Origin: Pseudomonas sp. IPO3778
Lineage (GTDB): Bacteria; Pseudomonadota; Gammaproteobacteria; Pseudomonadales; Pseudomonadaceae
Assembly: GCF_013386825.1 (NCBI RefSeq)
Contig: NZ_JACARC010000024.1
Coordinates: 525 to 44,787, forward strand
Length of the DNA stretch: 44,263 bases
Reading direction: 5' to 3'
Shown: positions 17,116 through 26,439 of the stretch, piece after piece
Layout: every line of letters starts with the position of its first letter
Numbering within the stretch: the first letter of the stretch is position 1
Translations under genes and position numbers: made by a program
The notes under the pieces: model-generated
Database searches by the model: none
Told to the model about the DNA's origin: nothing
Seen by the model: the letters and a program-made list of their open reading frames with translations, nothing else

Positions 17116-18612
17116 ATGCCTGCCCAAGCCCGTTTCATCGAGCACTACCGCAAAGCCGACCGCATCATGCTCGCCCTGATCTGGCTGATGGCCCTGTTCT
17201 CCCTGGGCCTGGCGTTCTGGCACGACACGCTGCTCCAAGCGCTCTTCATAGGCAGCGGCACCAGTGTGGTGCTGACCCTGGCCTATCGCGTCATCGGCGG
17301 CACGCGCCTGATGCGTTGCGCGCTGGGCGTTGGGTTGATGGTGATGGCGGCGTTGCACATCAATCAGGCCGAGGGTGTCATCGAATCGCACTTCGGTATC
17401 TTCGCGCTGTTGGCGGTGCTGACGTTCTACCGCGACTGGCTGCCTATCCTGGTGGCCGCCGTCACTATCGCGGTGCATCACGTGGTGTTCCATGCCTTGC
17501 AGCACCAGGGTTTCCCGGTGTTTGTGATGGAGCATCACGGCGGCTGGAGCATGATTTTCGTCCACGCGTTCTACGTGGTGATGGAGACGGTCGCCCTGCT
17601 CTACCTCGCGGTGCACAGCCAGACCGAAGCGGTAGAAAGCCAGGAAATGCTCGAAAAGATGCTCGCCGTCACCACTCAGTTCAGCGGTGACGCGGCCCAG
17701 GGCAACGCGGAAAAAGTCCATGTTTCCCTGGCCACCCGTTTCGATCACTTTCTGACGCAGATCACCGGGCTGATCGACGGCGTCGCCCGCGACTCCCACG
17801 GCCTCGGCCAACTCGGCCAGGAACTGGCCCACGCCAGCGGCACCCTGGAAACAGGCGCACGCCATCAACTGGCGGAAATCGCGCAAATGACCGGTTCCAT
17901 GCAGCGCATGGAAGACGCGATGGGCCATATCGCCGTGCACGTGGAGCATGCCGTCGAGCACGCGGGTCAAGCCAGCCAGCAGATCATCCGTGGCCAGGAA
18001 AGCGTCGGCCGCGCCCAGCAGGAAATCACCCAGCTCGCCACCCGCCTCCACGACACCAACGAGACGGTGCAGGGGCTGGCCGTGCAGGCCGAACAGATCG
18101 GCTCGGTGCTGGAGGTCATCAACAGCATCGCCAACCAGACCAACCTGCTGGCCCTCAACGCCGCCATCGAAGCCGCCCGCGCGGGTGAGCAAGGGCGCGG
18201 GTTTGCCGTGGTCGCCGATGAGGTACGCAGCCTGGCGCAGCGCACGGCGGTGTCGACCCAGGAGATCAAGACGATTATCGAAGGGTTGCAACACGGCAGC
18301 CGGCGGGCGGTTGAGGCCATGCACGACAGCCGCCAAGGCGTGGAGCGCTGCGTGGAAGACAGCCAGCTGGCGGTGGAGATGCTGCGGGCGGTGGGCAATG
18401 ATATTTCGCAGATTGATCAGTTGAATGGGCGAATTGTGTCGACCACGCGGGAGCAATCCACGGCGAATGTGGAGATTGTCGGGCGGCTGCAGTCAGTGCA
18501 GAGCATCGCGCAGAATACGGCGCAGGATGTGGAGACGCTGGCCAGGAGCAGTGAGCGGTTGCCGCCGATTGCGGTGCGGCTGGATGCGTTGGGGCGCCGG
18601 TTTCATCAGTGA
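17116..18612 (+). CDS. Methyl-accepting chemotaxis protein with an intramembrane sensor
   Basis: A 498-residue receptor. Residues about 18-165 form roughly six membrane helices with no large periplasmic domain. The membrane part is rich in histidine: His81, His92, His121, His122, His126, His140, His141 and His150, with Glu90 and Glu157, and contains [12 protein letters not shown] (104-115). Metal, heme or energy sensing is possible but not shown. The cytoplasmic part (about 170-490) has the conserved signalling hairpin ([20 protein letters not shown] at 338-357, then [15 protein letters not shown]). No C-terminal CheR-binding pentapeptide is seen. GGAG nine bases upstream supports the ATG at 17116, and a sigma-28 promoter lies upstream. 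Confidence 0.94.
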   Translation: MPAQARFIEHYRKADRIMLALIWLMALFSLGLAFWHDTLLQALFIGSGTSVVLTLAYRVIGGTRLMRCALGVGLMVMAALHINQAEGVIESHFGIFALLAVLTFYRDWLPILVAAVTIAVHHVVFHALQHQGFPVFVMEHHGGWSMIFVHAFYVVMETVALLYLAVHSQTEAVESQEMLEKMLAVTTQFSGDAAQGNAEKVHVSLATRFDHFLTQITGLIDGVARDSHGLGQLGQELAHASGTLETGARHQLAEIAQMTGSMQRMEDAMGHIAVHVEHAVEHAGQASQQIIRGQESVGRAQQEITQLATRLHDTNETVQGLAVQAEQIGSVLEVINSIANQTNLLALNAAIEAARAGEQGRGFAVVADEVRSLAQRTAVSTQEIKTIIEGLQHGSRRAVEAMHDSRQGVERCVEDSQLAVEMLRAVGNDISQIDQLNGRIVSTTREQSTANVEIVGRLQSVQSIAQNTAQDVETLARSSERLPPIAVRLDALGRRFHQ

Positions 18613-18647
18613 GTGGGAGCAAGCGCCGGCGCTTGATTCACGCCGAC

Positions 18648-18698
18648 AAATCGGGGGCAGACCGCCATTGTTTTAAATGTGCTCTGACCCCGATTTTT
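18648..18698. terminator. Inverted repeat AAATCGGGG.../...CCCCGATTT with T run
   Basis: AAATCGGGGGCAGA (18648-18661) pairs with TCTGACCCCGATTT (18683-18696), with one mismatch, and is followed by T residues on +. It lies 36 bases after the chemoreceptor stop and could end that transcript. The sequence also resembles insertion-element or REP relic ends common in Pseudomonas. Confidence 0.6.
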
Positions 18699-18804
18699 CC
18701 TCAGCCGATTTACAAATGTTAACGCCTTCAAACGGCTATTAGCTTTAGGCTTTGACTCGCAAAGTCCGAATCGCCCCCATCAGCTTCAAGATGACTCTAC
18801 AACC

Positions 18805-19551
18805 ATGAATCTGCATGCCATCGCCGCGACGCTGTTTGCGTTGTTCACGCTGCTTCCTTACTCGGTGCACGCCGCCACACCCATCACCCATGTGGCTATC
18901 TACCGAGGCCCCGCGGGCTGCGAGGGATGTTCAGAGAATGTTAAAACAGCCCTGCTGCGCGTCCTCCCGAATGCCCGGATTGACTTTGTAGGGGCAGATG
19001 AATCGATCGACATCACGCCGCAAAGCCTCGCGCATTATGATCTCTACGTTCAACCCGGCGGCGGTCAGGACATCCCTGCGGCGCTTGATAGTTTGGGGGA
19101 TGCGCGGGTGCAAGCCATCCGTAACTTTGTCGCCCAGGGTGGGCGCTACTTGGGACTGTGCATGGGCGCTTATCTTGCCGATAACAGCAACTTTGGCCTG
19201 ATACCCTACGACCTTGATTCAGAGGCGGGCAGGCCTGGGTTTGAGGTCGCGGGCATTGCGGACGCGGCGGTGCAGGTGGTGTGGGATGGGGAAGCCGATA
19301 GCGTCTTTTATCAGGATGGGCCTTACTTTCCCAAGCCTGACGCGACCGTGCCTTCTTCTACCATTGCGACCTACCAGAATGGTGATGTGGCGGCAGCGCG
19401 TTACACGTATGAAAACGGAGTCGTGGTGCTGAGTGGCCCGCACCCGGAGGCGGATCGGGAGTGGTTCGAGAGGGCGGATATTCCCTTGAGCGAGATGCCG
19501 CGGGGTGAGCTTTTTGGGGCGTTAGTGCGCAGCATTGAGGGGCGCAGGTAG
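18805..19551 (+). CDS. Periplasmic BPL_N/class I amidotransferase-fold protein
   Basis: A 248-residue protein with a signal peptide (hydrophobic ATLFALFTLLPYSVHAATP, cleavage near residue 24). The mature part resembles the N-terminal domain of eukaryotic biotin-protein ligase (BPL_N), a class I glutamine-amidotransferase-like fold: HVAIYRGPAGCEGCSENV (29-46), YVQPGGGQDI (81-90), and the nucleophile elbow GRYLGLCMGAYLA with Cys119. A late GPHPEADREWFE gives the usual histidine and glutamate. This is not a biotin ligase: the ligase domain is absent. The reaction and substrate of the periplasmic family are unknown to me. Confidence 0.82.
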   Translation: MNLHAIAATLFALFTLLPYSVHAATPITHVAIYRGPAGCEGCSENVKTALLRVLPNARIDFVGADESIDITPQSLAHYDLYVQPGGGQDIPAALDSLGDARVQAIRNFVAQGGRYLGLCMGAYLADNSNFGLIPYDLDSEAGRPGFEVAGIADAAVQVVWDGEADSVFYQDGPYFPKPDATVPSSTIATYQNGDVAAARYTYENGVVVLSGPHPEADREWFERADIPLSEMPRGELFGALVRSIEGRR

Positions 19552-19593
19552 GGGCACAGCTACAGGCCACTGAAAAAGTCTTAGGGCAGCTCG

Positions 19594-19857
19594 CTATTTG
19601 CCCAGGTTTTGATTCATCAAATTATCCAGTACGGGAAGTTCACTGGCCGCCTGCCATTCGCGTAGATGCTTGCAGCCTTCATCATTGAGCTCGGCAAGGT
19701 TGCTGCGTGCGTCGCATAGCGTGAACCATTTCTGTCGCAGGGATGGATACTTTACAAACTCTTCCCGGGTTGGGGCTTGGTTAGTGGACAAACGCAGAAC
19801 TGACACCACTAAAAGTGCAGACACCCCGATACTGATAGAGCCGTTTTTATAATTCAT
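19594..19857 (-). CDS. Small membrane-anchored protein of unknown function
   Basis: An 87-residue protein. Residues about 8-24 are hydrophobic (ISIGVSALLVVSVLRLS), a signal anchor or uncleaved signal. The rest is charged and contains a cysteine pair (FTLCDARSNL and DEGCKHLREW, Cys48 and Cys62). The layout loosely recalls EexN/TrbK-type small entry-exclusion proteins, but there is no conjugation gene nearby, so I do not assign that. A GGAAG ribosome-binding site upstream of the ATG makes it a real gene candidate. It is convergent with the BPL_N gene and divergent from the MFS gene at 20141. Confidence 0.6.
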   Translation of the reverse strand: MNYKNGSISIGVSALLVVSVLRLSTNQAPTREEFVKYPSLRQKWFTLCDARSNLAELNDEGCKHLREWQAASELPVLDNLMNQNLGK

Positions 19858-19946
19858 ATCAACTTCCGCAAATGAGAAACCCTGACCCCACAGCCAAACT
19901 AAGGATCGCTGTTAACGGCTTGGGGCATTGGCCGACTATAGAAGGC

Positions 19947-19971
19947 AAATGGATCAGTAAAAGATCCATTT
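19947..19971. promoter_or_regulatory. Perfect 9-bp inverted repeat upstream of the MFS gene
   Basis: AAATGGATC (19947-19955) and GATCCATTT (19963-19971) are exact inverses around AGTAAAA. It lies in the 283-base divergent gap between the small protein gene and the MFS gene. It could be an operator or an attenuator hairpin. Confidence 0.4.
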
Positions 19972-20140
19972 TCGATGCATTTCATAGGGCCATTCATTCG
20001 CAATGCGGGGAAAAACAGAGATTTGCTCGAAATTCCAGCGTTGCGTCCTCACCTGACAGATCCCGCTGTCAAGTAAAAACCGGATGTGTAACGATATGTG
20101 ACTCAGCCTTTGATATTGCCTATTACAGGAACCCACGCTG

Positions 20141-21349
20141 ATGCTCGCCGCCTTCAGACACTACCCGTTTTCGGTCAATCTGCTGCTGTCATCTGCGTTG
20201 TTCCTGACACTGGGGCGCGCCATTACCCTGCCGTATATGGTGATTTATCTGTCATCCAACTTTACGTTGGGCATCAGCGACATCGGTTTGGTAGTAGGCG
20301 GTGCGATGCTGGTGGGCTCGTTGCTAAGCCTTTACGGCGGCTACCTGACGGACAAAATTTCCAGCTATCGATTGATCCTGAGCTTCACGGGGTTCTTCAC
20401 CGTGGGCTTCATCGGTATGTGCCTCACGTCGCACCTGTGGCTGTTTTTCCTGTTTCTGGTGTCGTTCAATTTCGCCTATTCGGTGATCGACATTGTGGTC
20501 AAGGCCGCGTTTGGCAAACTGCTGCCGGAAGCCGAACGCGGCAAAGTGTTTTCGGTGCGCTACACGCTGATCAACATTGGTTACGCGGTGGGGCCGTTCA
20601 TCGGCGCCGGGCTCGCGCACATGGACATGAAATTGCCGTTCTTGATCTCTGCGATCCTGGGCATGGGCTTCTTCGTGACTTATATGGTGTGGGGCGACAG
20701 AAGCCTCAGCTCTGCCGACCCGGCCAATGCCCCGGTGTCGTTCGTGGCGGTGGGGCGCATTTTGATCAAGGACTATCGCCTGGTCTGCTTCACGGTCGGC
20801 GGCGCGCTGAGCGCTGTGGCGTTCGGCCAGTTCACCGGCTACATCTCCCAATACCTGGTGACCACAAGCACTCCGGAATTTACCTACCAGGTCATCAGCT
20901 CGGTGGTGGCGGTTAATGCGACGGTGGTGATTTGCCTGCAGTACATGGTGGGCAAGCGCATTACCAATGAGTATTTGAATCAATGGCTGACGGCGGGCTT
21001 CAGCCTGTTTCTGCTGGGGGTTGTCGGTTTTGCGTTGTCCACCACCGTGTTGCATTGGGCGTTGGCCGTGGCGATATTCACGGTGGGCGAAATCATCGTG
21101 TTCCCGGCCGAGTACATGTTCATCGACCGCATCGCGCCGGACCACTTGCGCGGCATGTATTACGGCGCGCAAAACCTGTCCAGCCTCGGCGGTGCGCTTG
21201 GGCCGGTGTTGTGCGGGTTTGCCCTGGCGTCGCAGCCGGCGCATTTCATGTTCTACATGCTCGCGGCGTTTATCGTGGCGGGCGGGTGTTTCTATCTGAT
21301 GGGCGCTTCCTATTCGAAACGCTACGACGCTGGGCGTGGCAGCACGTAG
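20141..21349 (+). CDS. MFS transporter, MdtH-like
   Basis: A 402-residue inner-membrane protein with about twelve hydrophobic helices. The opening FLTLGRAITLPYMVIYLSS and the motif-A loop GGYLTDKISSYRLI match the major facilitator superfamily, and the helix GRAITLPYMVIYL resembles the MdtH branch of multidrug exporters. It is distinct from the MFS protein at 6429. It is convergent with the REC-EAL gene, whose stop is 58 bases away. No regulator lies next to it. Substrate is unknown. Confidence 0.88.
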   Translation: MLAAFRHYPFSVNLLLSSALFLTLGRAITLPYMVIYLSSNFTLGISDIGLVVGGAMLVGSLLSLYGGYLTDKISSYRLILSFTGFFTVGFIGMCLTSHLWLFFLFLVSFNFAYSVIDIVVKAAFGKLLPEAERGKVFSVRYTLINIGYAVGPFIGAGLAHMDMKLPFLISAILGMGFFVTYMVWGDRSLSSADPANAPVSFVAVGRILIKDYRLVCFTVGGALSAVAFGQFTGYISQYLVTTSTPEFTYQVISSVVAVNATVVICLQYMVGKRITNEYLNQWLTAGFSLFLLGVVGFALSTTVLHWALAVAIFTVGEIIVFPAEYMFIDRIAPDHLRGMYYGAQNLSSLGGALGPVLCGFALASQPAHFMFYMLAAFIVAGGCFYLMGASYSKRYDAGRGST

Positions 21350-21407
21350 GTACAGGTCCATGCGCTGGACGGCGGACAGAGAAGACGCCCACTGAAAAAT
21401 CAGTACC

Positions 21408-22613
21408 TCAAGGCTGCCCAGGCTTTTTGCCATGGCTTTGCAGCCACCGCAGCAGATCGGCCCCGGGCATTGGCCGGGCGTGCCAGTAGCCCTGGCCCTG
21501 TGTGCAGCCCAACTCCATCAGGGCGTGTTGCTGTTCGGCAGTCTCAATACCCTCGACCACCACCGACATCCCTAAGGTATGGCCCAATGCAAGGGTGCTG
21601 CTGATCACCGCGCGGCAACGGGGTTCGAGCTTGAGACCACGGACGAACTCGGCATCCAGCTTGATCTCGTTGAACGGAAGTTGGCATAGACGCTGCAAAG
21701 AGGAAAAACCTGCGCCAAAATCGTCAATCGACAAGTGGCACCCCATCATGCGCAGGCGCGTCAGGTTTTCCAGGTACACCGCCGGCACCTCCAACAAACC
21801 ACTTTCGGTCAACTCGAAAGTCACACTGCTTCCCGGCGTCTGGTACTGGGCCAGGATCTGTTTGACCTGAGAAGTCAGTTGTCCGTTGCTCAGTTGTGAG
21901 GCGTGCAGGTTGAAGGCCATGTTCAGTGGCATGCCCTGGCTCCTGGCGTTCCATTGCAACGTCAACGCCTCGTGCATCTGGGTAAACAGCAACTCATCCA
22001 TCAACCCGCACCGTTCCACCGTGGGCAGAAACACTGCGGGTGACAGCACGCCCCTGACGGGGTGATTCCAGCGCGCGAGGACTTCAACGCCTAACGTTGC
22101 GCCGGTACGCAAGTCAAACTTGGGCTGGTACCAAGCCTCCAGTTGGTGATCCAGCATGCCCCGCCGAACCAACGCTTCACTGGCCACGTCTTCAAGTGGG
22201 GGCGGCGATAACTCGGCAGGCTCCACCGTCAGGCAGGCCTCGAGCATCGGCCCAAGCGCCTCGCCCTGCAGCGGCTTGCCAACCTCCCCTAACATGCGCA
22301 ATCCGAGTGATTCGCCCATTTGCCCCACCGCACGCCGTACATCACAGGGCAGGTCACTGCCGATGATGATAGCGCCCAACTGTCCGCTGCCCCCGGCACG
22401 TTGAATGAACTCCACACCATCCATGCCTTTCATTTGCAAGTCGCACAAGGCTACGTCCACCGGGCCCGTCGCGGCCAGGATGGCCAAGGCCTCGTCACCG
22501 TTGCTGGCCGACAGCACCTCGCGGCAACCCAGTTGTTTTAACAGGCTGACCGCAACGGAGCGTTGGAATAAGTGGTCTTCAAGCACCAGGACACGTAATG
22601 GAAGGCAAGGCAT
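21408..22613 (-). CDS. REC-EAL response regulator, RocR-like c-di-GMP phosphodiesterase
   Basis: A 401-residue protein. The receiver domain (about 5-125) keeps Glu12-Asp13, the phosphorylated Asp58 and Lys113. The EAL domain (about 150-395) reads EVL at 177-179 but keeps the expected active-site set: Glu177, Asn235, Glu270, Asp297-Asp298, Lys318, Glu354 and Glu357, with loop 6 DDFGAGFSS. It should therefore hydrolyse c-di-GMP when phosphorylated, like RocR of P. aeruginosa. I chose the ATG at 22613; the longer frame up to 22799 overlaps the adhesin gene and has no REC homology. It lies 103 bases after the adhesin gene with no terminator between, so it may be the last gene of the fimbrial operon. 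Confidence 0.9.
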   Translation of the reverse strand: MPCLPLRVLVLEDHLFQRSVAVSLLKQLGCREVLSASNGDEALAILAATGPVDVALCDLQMKGMDGVEFIQRAGGSGQLGAIIIGSDLPCDVRRAVGQMGESLGLRMLGEVGKPLQGEALGPMLEACLTVEPAELSPPPLEDVASEALVRRGMLDHQLEAWYQPKFDLRTGATLGVEVLARWNHPVRGVLSPAVFLPTVERCGLMDELLFTQMHEALTLQWNARSQGMPLNMAFNLHASQLSNGQLTSQVKQILAQYQTPGSSVTFELTESGLLEVPAVYLENLTRLRMMGCHLSIDDFGAGFSSLQRLCQLPFNEIKLDAEFVRGLKLEPRCRAVISSTLALGHTLGMSVVVEGIETAEQQHALMELGCTQGQGYWHARPMPGADLLRWLQSHGKKPGQP

Positions 22614-22716
22614 GACAATTCGCTCGGTTGTACTGGGAAGTGCGGGCATGTTCCGGGAGCGACTTGGAATAAGTCCCGTGGAAATATCCGTAACTGAGTA
22701 AGACGTTTCCCAGAAT

Positions 22717-23811
22717 TCAGTAGTAGTTAATGGTAAAGGTCGCCGTGGCATTGGCCGGGCCGGCAGTGATGTCGCTTTCGGTCTGGATATACCGGGCACT
22801 CAGCGGGATGGAGTAGCTGGCACCTTCCTCGGCGCGCGTGGTAATGCCGCTGCTACGCAAGTTGGCGAGGACAAGAGGGGCACCCGTGCTGTCACCGACT
22901 TGCACGCCAACCCCCGTGGCGGCCGGGTCATCGCCCGGGGCGCTGGGGTTTAGGCTGAGGATGCCCAGCGCCGCATTGATCGGCGCGCGTGTTGGATCGA
23001 GGCGTACTTGCAGCACGTTGTTTTTGCGCGCGTCGAGGTTGCTGACAGTGCCATCACTGGCCCAGCGCGGGCCGGAGTCCTGGTAGTAACCGTTGAATGC
23101 CGGGCAGTTATTCAGCGCGATGGCAAAATCCTTCCACGGCGTAAAGGTGTTAGGGCCGGAAAACTCGCTGAGCATGTGGCTGCCCATCGGCACATTGACA
23201 TCCGGTGTCGAGCAGGTGCGCGAGACGATGTTGATGCTGCCGGAAAAGTTGACCCGTTGAATTTCCAGGGTGTTACTACTGATCCGCTGCTGGAGCATGG
23301 TTGGCAAAGATGCCCCCTGAATCGTCCCCGGCGAAACATCGCCGATTTTTATGAACGACATATCAATGAATATCCCGTTGCCAATAGTCACATTGCACGC
23401 GGCAGTTCCGCCGCCACAGTTAATATCGGTATTGGAGTAAGGAAGGGCGTGGCCCGAGAACCATATAGCCACGCCGATGCCAGGTACCCCGGTCTGATAT
23501 ACATTGCCGCCATAGGGTGTCCCTACCCAACTGGACAATGCTAAAGGTGTAACCGGCAATGTACGTCGCGTCTCAATGTTATAGATGCCGGCTGTACACG
23601 TGATCGTGAAGGTGACTGGCGAGGTGAAGGTCTGCCGATAAATTTCCGCCCCCAACGGTACGTCCCGCCCAACCGTCAGGTTGCCACCGAGCAACGGCTG
23701 AGTACGAACCAGGCTGCCGGTGGTGGGGCTTAGGTAGGTGCAATCAGCCATCGCCACTCCCGCCACCAGTGACAAACCGGCCACTGCAAACACGCGCTTG
23801 AAAATCATCAT
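22717..23811 (-). CDS. Fimbrial tip adhesin of the chaperone-usher system
   Basis: A 364-residue exported protein with a signal peptide (IFKRVFAVAGLSLVAGVAMA). It is twice the length of the pilin and has two parts: an N-terminal receptor-binding-like region (to about residue 195, with cysteines in CTYL, CTAG, INCGG and AACNV) and a C-terminal pilin domain (about 200-364, cysteines at VSRTC and LNNCP, ending TATFTINYY, the donor-strand partner of the chaperone). This is the FimH-like adhesin layout. Its ATG overlaps the usher stop codon (ATGA), and GGAG lies upstream, so translation is coupled. The ligand is unknown. Confidence 0.88.
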   Translation of the reverse strand: MMIFKRVFAVAGLSLVAGVAMADCTYLSPTTGSLVRTQPLLGGNLTVGRDVPLGAEIYRQTFTSPVTFTITCTAGIYNIETRRTLPVTPLALSSWVGTPYGGNVYQTGVPGIGVAIWFSGHALPYSNTDINCGGGTAACNVTIGNGIFIDMSFIKIGDVSPGTIQGASLPTMLQQRISSNTLEIQRVNFSGSINIVSRTCSTPDVNVPMGSHMLSEFSGPNTFTPWKDFAIALNNCPAFNGYYQDSGPRWASDGTVSNLDARKNNVLQVRLDPTRAPINAALGILSLNPSAPGDDPAATGVGVQVGDSTGAPLVLANLRSSGITTRAEEGASYSIPLSARYIQTESDITAGPANATATFTINYY

Positions 23812-26405
23812 TTTTTCTCTCCTGCACTGCTCACAGAAGCAACGCGATTATCTGGTTGAACCACCGAACACACAGCATCCACTTGCCGCAGTTGCTTGCC
23901 GTCACTGGTGCCGGGAGGTAATGGCAATGCACATTGCTGATCTGCCTTATTGCCCCAATTGATCAGTAATTGACGAGCACCGTCCTTGACCCGGGCATAC
24001 AGCTGCCCGCCCTGCCCGACCACACCCACCGATACGCCACGGTCGTCCGTCACGCTGGCACCGAACGGCAGTGGGCTGCCGTCGCTCAAGGTCACATTCA
24101 GCAACAGGGCTTGGCCATTGCGGGTGCCGTACTTGAGGGCCACCACTGCACCGGCGCGCGGCGCCACTTGCTGGCTGGTTTCATTGAGTTCGACGTTCAG
24201 CGAGGTGCCTATCGGGTCGATGGCCACCTCGTTCAACTCATAAGGGCGCAGATACGGCACGACAGCATTGCCACGGCCATCGAGTTTGAGACCCGGGAAG
24301 CCGACCACCTTGGCGCCTTCAGCGCCTTCGGCCGTGACCACGGCCATGGTTTCACCGCGATACGGTGTAAACGTCACACCGTTGGGGTGGGCCACCACAC
24401 TGCCGCTGGCGTTCAGGGACAAGCTGTCATACCCCTCGCCACGGCTGACTGTCGCACCGACCATGGCTTTGGGACCGGTGTACTGGCCGTTGACCGACGT
24501 ACTGTTGGAACCCGTTGCACCTTCATGGCCACCGGTCAGGCTGTAGCTGTACTGCCGATCCTGGCCGGCGGTGCCGCTGAGGGTCGCTTGTTCGCTGTAC
24601 TTGCCCTCCTTGTCACGCAGCACGCGCGTCGACAATTGCGGCTGGCTGGTCGCGGAGCCAAATTCCAGCGGCATGCTCACGGTGAACAGCAGGCTGTTAT
24701 CCATCTCCCCCAGGCCGATCCGGCTGCGGTTGGCACTGACGCCATAGCTAACCCGCCCCGCCTGTTTGTTATAGGTGAACTGGTACTGCACATCCCGACC
24801 CGGCTGGTTCCAGTAGTCTTGCGAGAACCCACTGAACGCCACCTGCCCCCAAGGCCCGAGGCTCTGGTTGGCGGTCAGGGACAACCGGCTACGTGGGCGG
24901 GCATACAGGCTGGTGTCGATGCCGTTGCGCTCAGCATCCAGCAACAGCGTGGCGCCGCTGAAGTCGAGGTATTTTTCCGTTGAGAAACGGGTTGCCGCCA
25001 CGGCAAAGTTACTGCCGGTGCTCAGAATATTTTTGCTGTAGCTCATGCGCACGCTTTGGCCGCTGTCCTGGCCGCTTTTGAACTGGGTCTGGGCCTGGGT
25101 CACGTCTACCGACATCGCGCCGATCGGCGTACTGAATGCCAGGCCACCCAACAGCGAGCGGTAGTCGTCGCTGGCTTGGCCACCGGTATAACCGGTGAAG
25201 ATATTGCTCAAGCCCAACTGATAGGTGCCTTGCACCAACCTGGCCTGGCTGGAGGTGAAGTTATTGCGGGTCTCACCTGCCGTGACGCTATAGCGTGAAG
25301 TCCCTGGGCGCAGCAATTGCGCAGCGGCCGCGTAGGGCACGATAAAGCGCTGCTCACTGCCGTCGGCCTCATAGACGGTCACGTCCAGGTCGCCGCCATA
25401 GCCGGTGGAATACAAATCATCAATCACAAAGGCGCCTGGCGCCACGGTGGTTTCGTAGAGCAGGTTGCCGGCCTGGCGCACCGCTACCCGTGCACCGGTG
25501 CGGGCAATACCGCGAATCACCGGCGCGTAACCACGCTGGGACTCGGGCAACATCCGATCGTCGGTGCCCAGTTGCACGCCGCGATACGCCAGGGTGTCGA
25601 AGATCTCGCCGCTGGTGTTGGACTCGCCCACGGTCAGTTGGCTGCGCAAACGGGTGATATCACGCTGAGCGTAGGTATTGAGGGTCTGGTAGTTTTGCCC
25701 CGAGTCTTTCTGCCAACTCATCGAGCCGTTGTGGCGCAAGCGCCAGTCCCCCAGGTTCAAGCCTGCGTTCAGCCCCAGGTAAGCCGAATCGTAGTTACCG
25801 AAGTCGGTTCTGTTGTGGTTGCCGTTGAAGCTGTAGCTCAGGGTACCGGCGGTTACGCCGCGGTCCCATAGTTCCGGGCTGACATAGCCCCTCGCATCGC
25901 GGCGCAGGGCGATTTGCGGAATGCTGATGTCCAGTAACTGGGTGGACGGCGAAAAACTGGCCGTGGCACTGTCGATCAACTGCCCGATGTCCAGGCACGG
26001 CGCACCGCTTTCCAGGCTGGCCAAGGCTTCGGGGGACAGCTTGTGCATGTCCACACCCAGCAACTCCAACATGCCCCGGTTGAAGCAGACCACCGGGTTG
26101 CTCCCGTCCGCCGCCGCATTGATACGAATATCCTGACGCGTGACCAACTTGCCATTGATCGCCATGTCTGCCCGATATTCGCCGGGCAGTACCGGGTTGC
26201 CTTTCTCGTAAGGAGACAGGTCCAGGCTGCGGGAATCTTCGGGCAAAAAGGCATCGTTGAACTGCACGTCCTCGGCCCATACCCCTTGAGCGGTCATCAC
26301 GCCCGGCAGCAATGCCAAGGCTTTGATGAGCATCGCGGTCACTGGATTGAGGGCAAAGCGAGGTTGCACCTGTGGGCAATCGCCCAGGCGTGGGATAGTC
26401 GTCAT
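23808..26405 (-). CDS. Outer-membrane fimbrial usher (FimD/PapC family)
   Basis: An 865-residue outer-membrane pore that assembles pilin subunits. A long N-terminal leader with a hydrophobic core (AMLIKALALLPGVMTAQGVWA) is followed by the usher N-domain (VQFNDAFLP, DLSPYEKGNPVLPGEYRADM), the beta-barrel with GYAPVIRGIARTGARVAV and the plug region (GAFVIDDLYSTGYGGDLDV), and C-terminal domains with RAGAVVALKYG and PFGASVTDDRGVSVGVVGQG. All parts are present and the length is normal. It starts 34 bases after the chaperone stop and overlaps the adhesin start by four bases. Confidence 0.95.
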   Translation of the reverse strand: MTTIPRLGDCPQVQPRFALNPVTAMLIKALALLPGVMTAQGVWAEDVQFNDAFLPEDSRSLDLSPYEKGNPVLPGEYRADMAINGKLVTRQDIRINAAADGSNPVVCFNRGMLELLGVDMHKLSPEALASLESGAPCLDIGQLIDSATASFSPSTQLLDISIPQIALRRDARGYVSPELWDRGVTAGTLSYSFNGNHNRTDFGNYDSAYLGLNAGLNLGDWRLRHNGSMSWQKDSGQNYQTLNTYAQRDITRLRSQLTVGESNTSGEIFDTLAYRGVQLGTDDRMLPESQRGYAPVIRGIARTGARVAVRQAGNLLYETTVAPGAFVIDDLYSTGYGGDLDVTVYEADGSEQRFIVPYAAAAQLLRPGTSRYSVTAGETRNNFTSSQARLVQGTYQLGLSNIFTGYTGGQASDDYRSLLGGLAFSTPIGAMSVDVTQAQTQFKSGQDSGQSVRMSYSKNILSTGSNFAVAATRFSTEKYLDFSGATLLLDAERNGIDTSLYARPRSRLSLTANQSLGPWGQVAFSGFSQDYWNQPGRDVQYQFTYNKQAGRVSYGVSANRSRIGLGEMDNSLLFTVSMPLEFGSATSQPQLSTRVLRDKEGKYSEQATLSGTAGQDRQYSYSLTGGHEGATGSNSTSVNGQYTGPKAMVGATVSRGEGYDSLSLNASGSVVAHPNGVTFTPYRGETMAVVTAEGAEGAKVVGFPGLKLDGRGNAVVPYLRPYELNEVAIDPIGTSLNVELNETSQQVAPRAGAVVALKYGTRNGQALLLNVTLSDGSPLPFGASVTDDRGVSVGVVGQGGQLYARVKDGARQLLINWGNKADQQCALPLPPGTSDGKQLRQVDAVCSVVQPDNRVASVSSAGEKK

Positions 26406-26439
26406 AAGTTACTCGTGCGCAGGAACGATCGCGTAACGA

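Noticed and set aside
17083..18456. 457-codon open frame opposite the chemoreceptor gene
   Set aside because: Antisense shadow caused by strong third-position GC bias; no domain seen.
22614..22716. Possible fourth heptad box (TGGAAATATCC) before the REC-EAL gene at 22613
   Set aside because: Too many mismatches; the gene can be transcribed from the fimbrial promoter.
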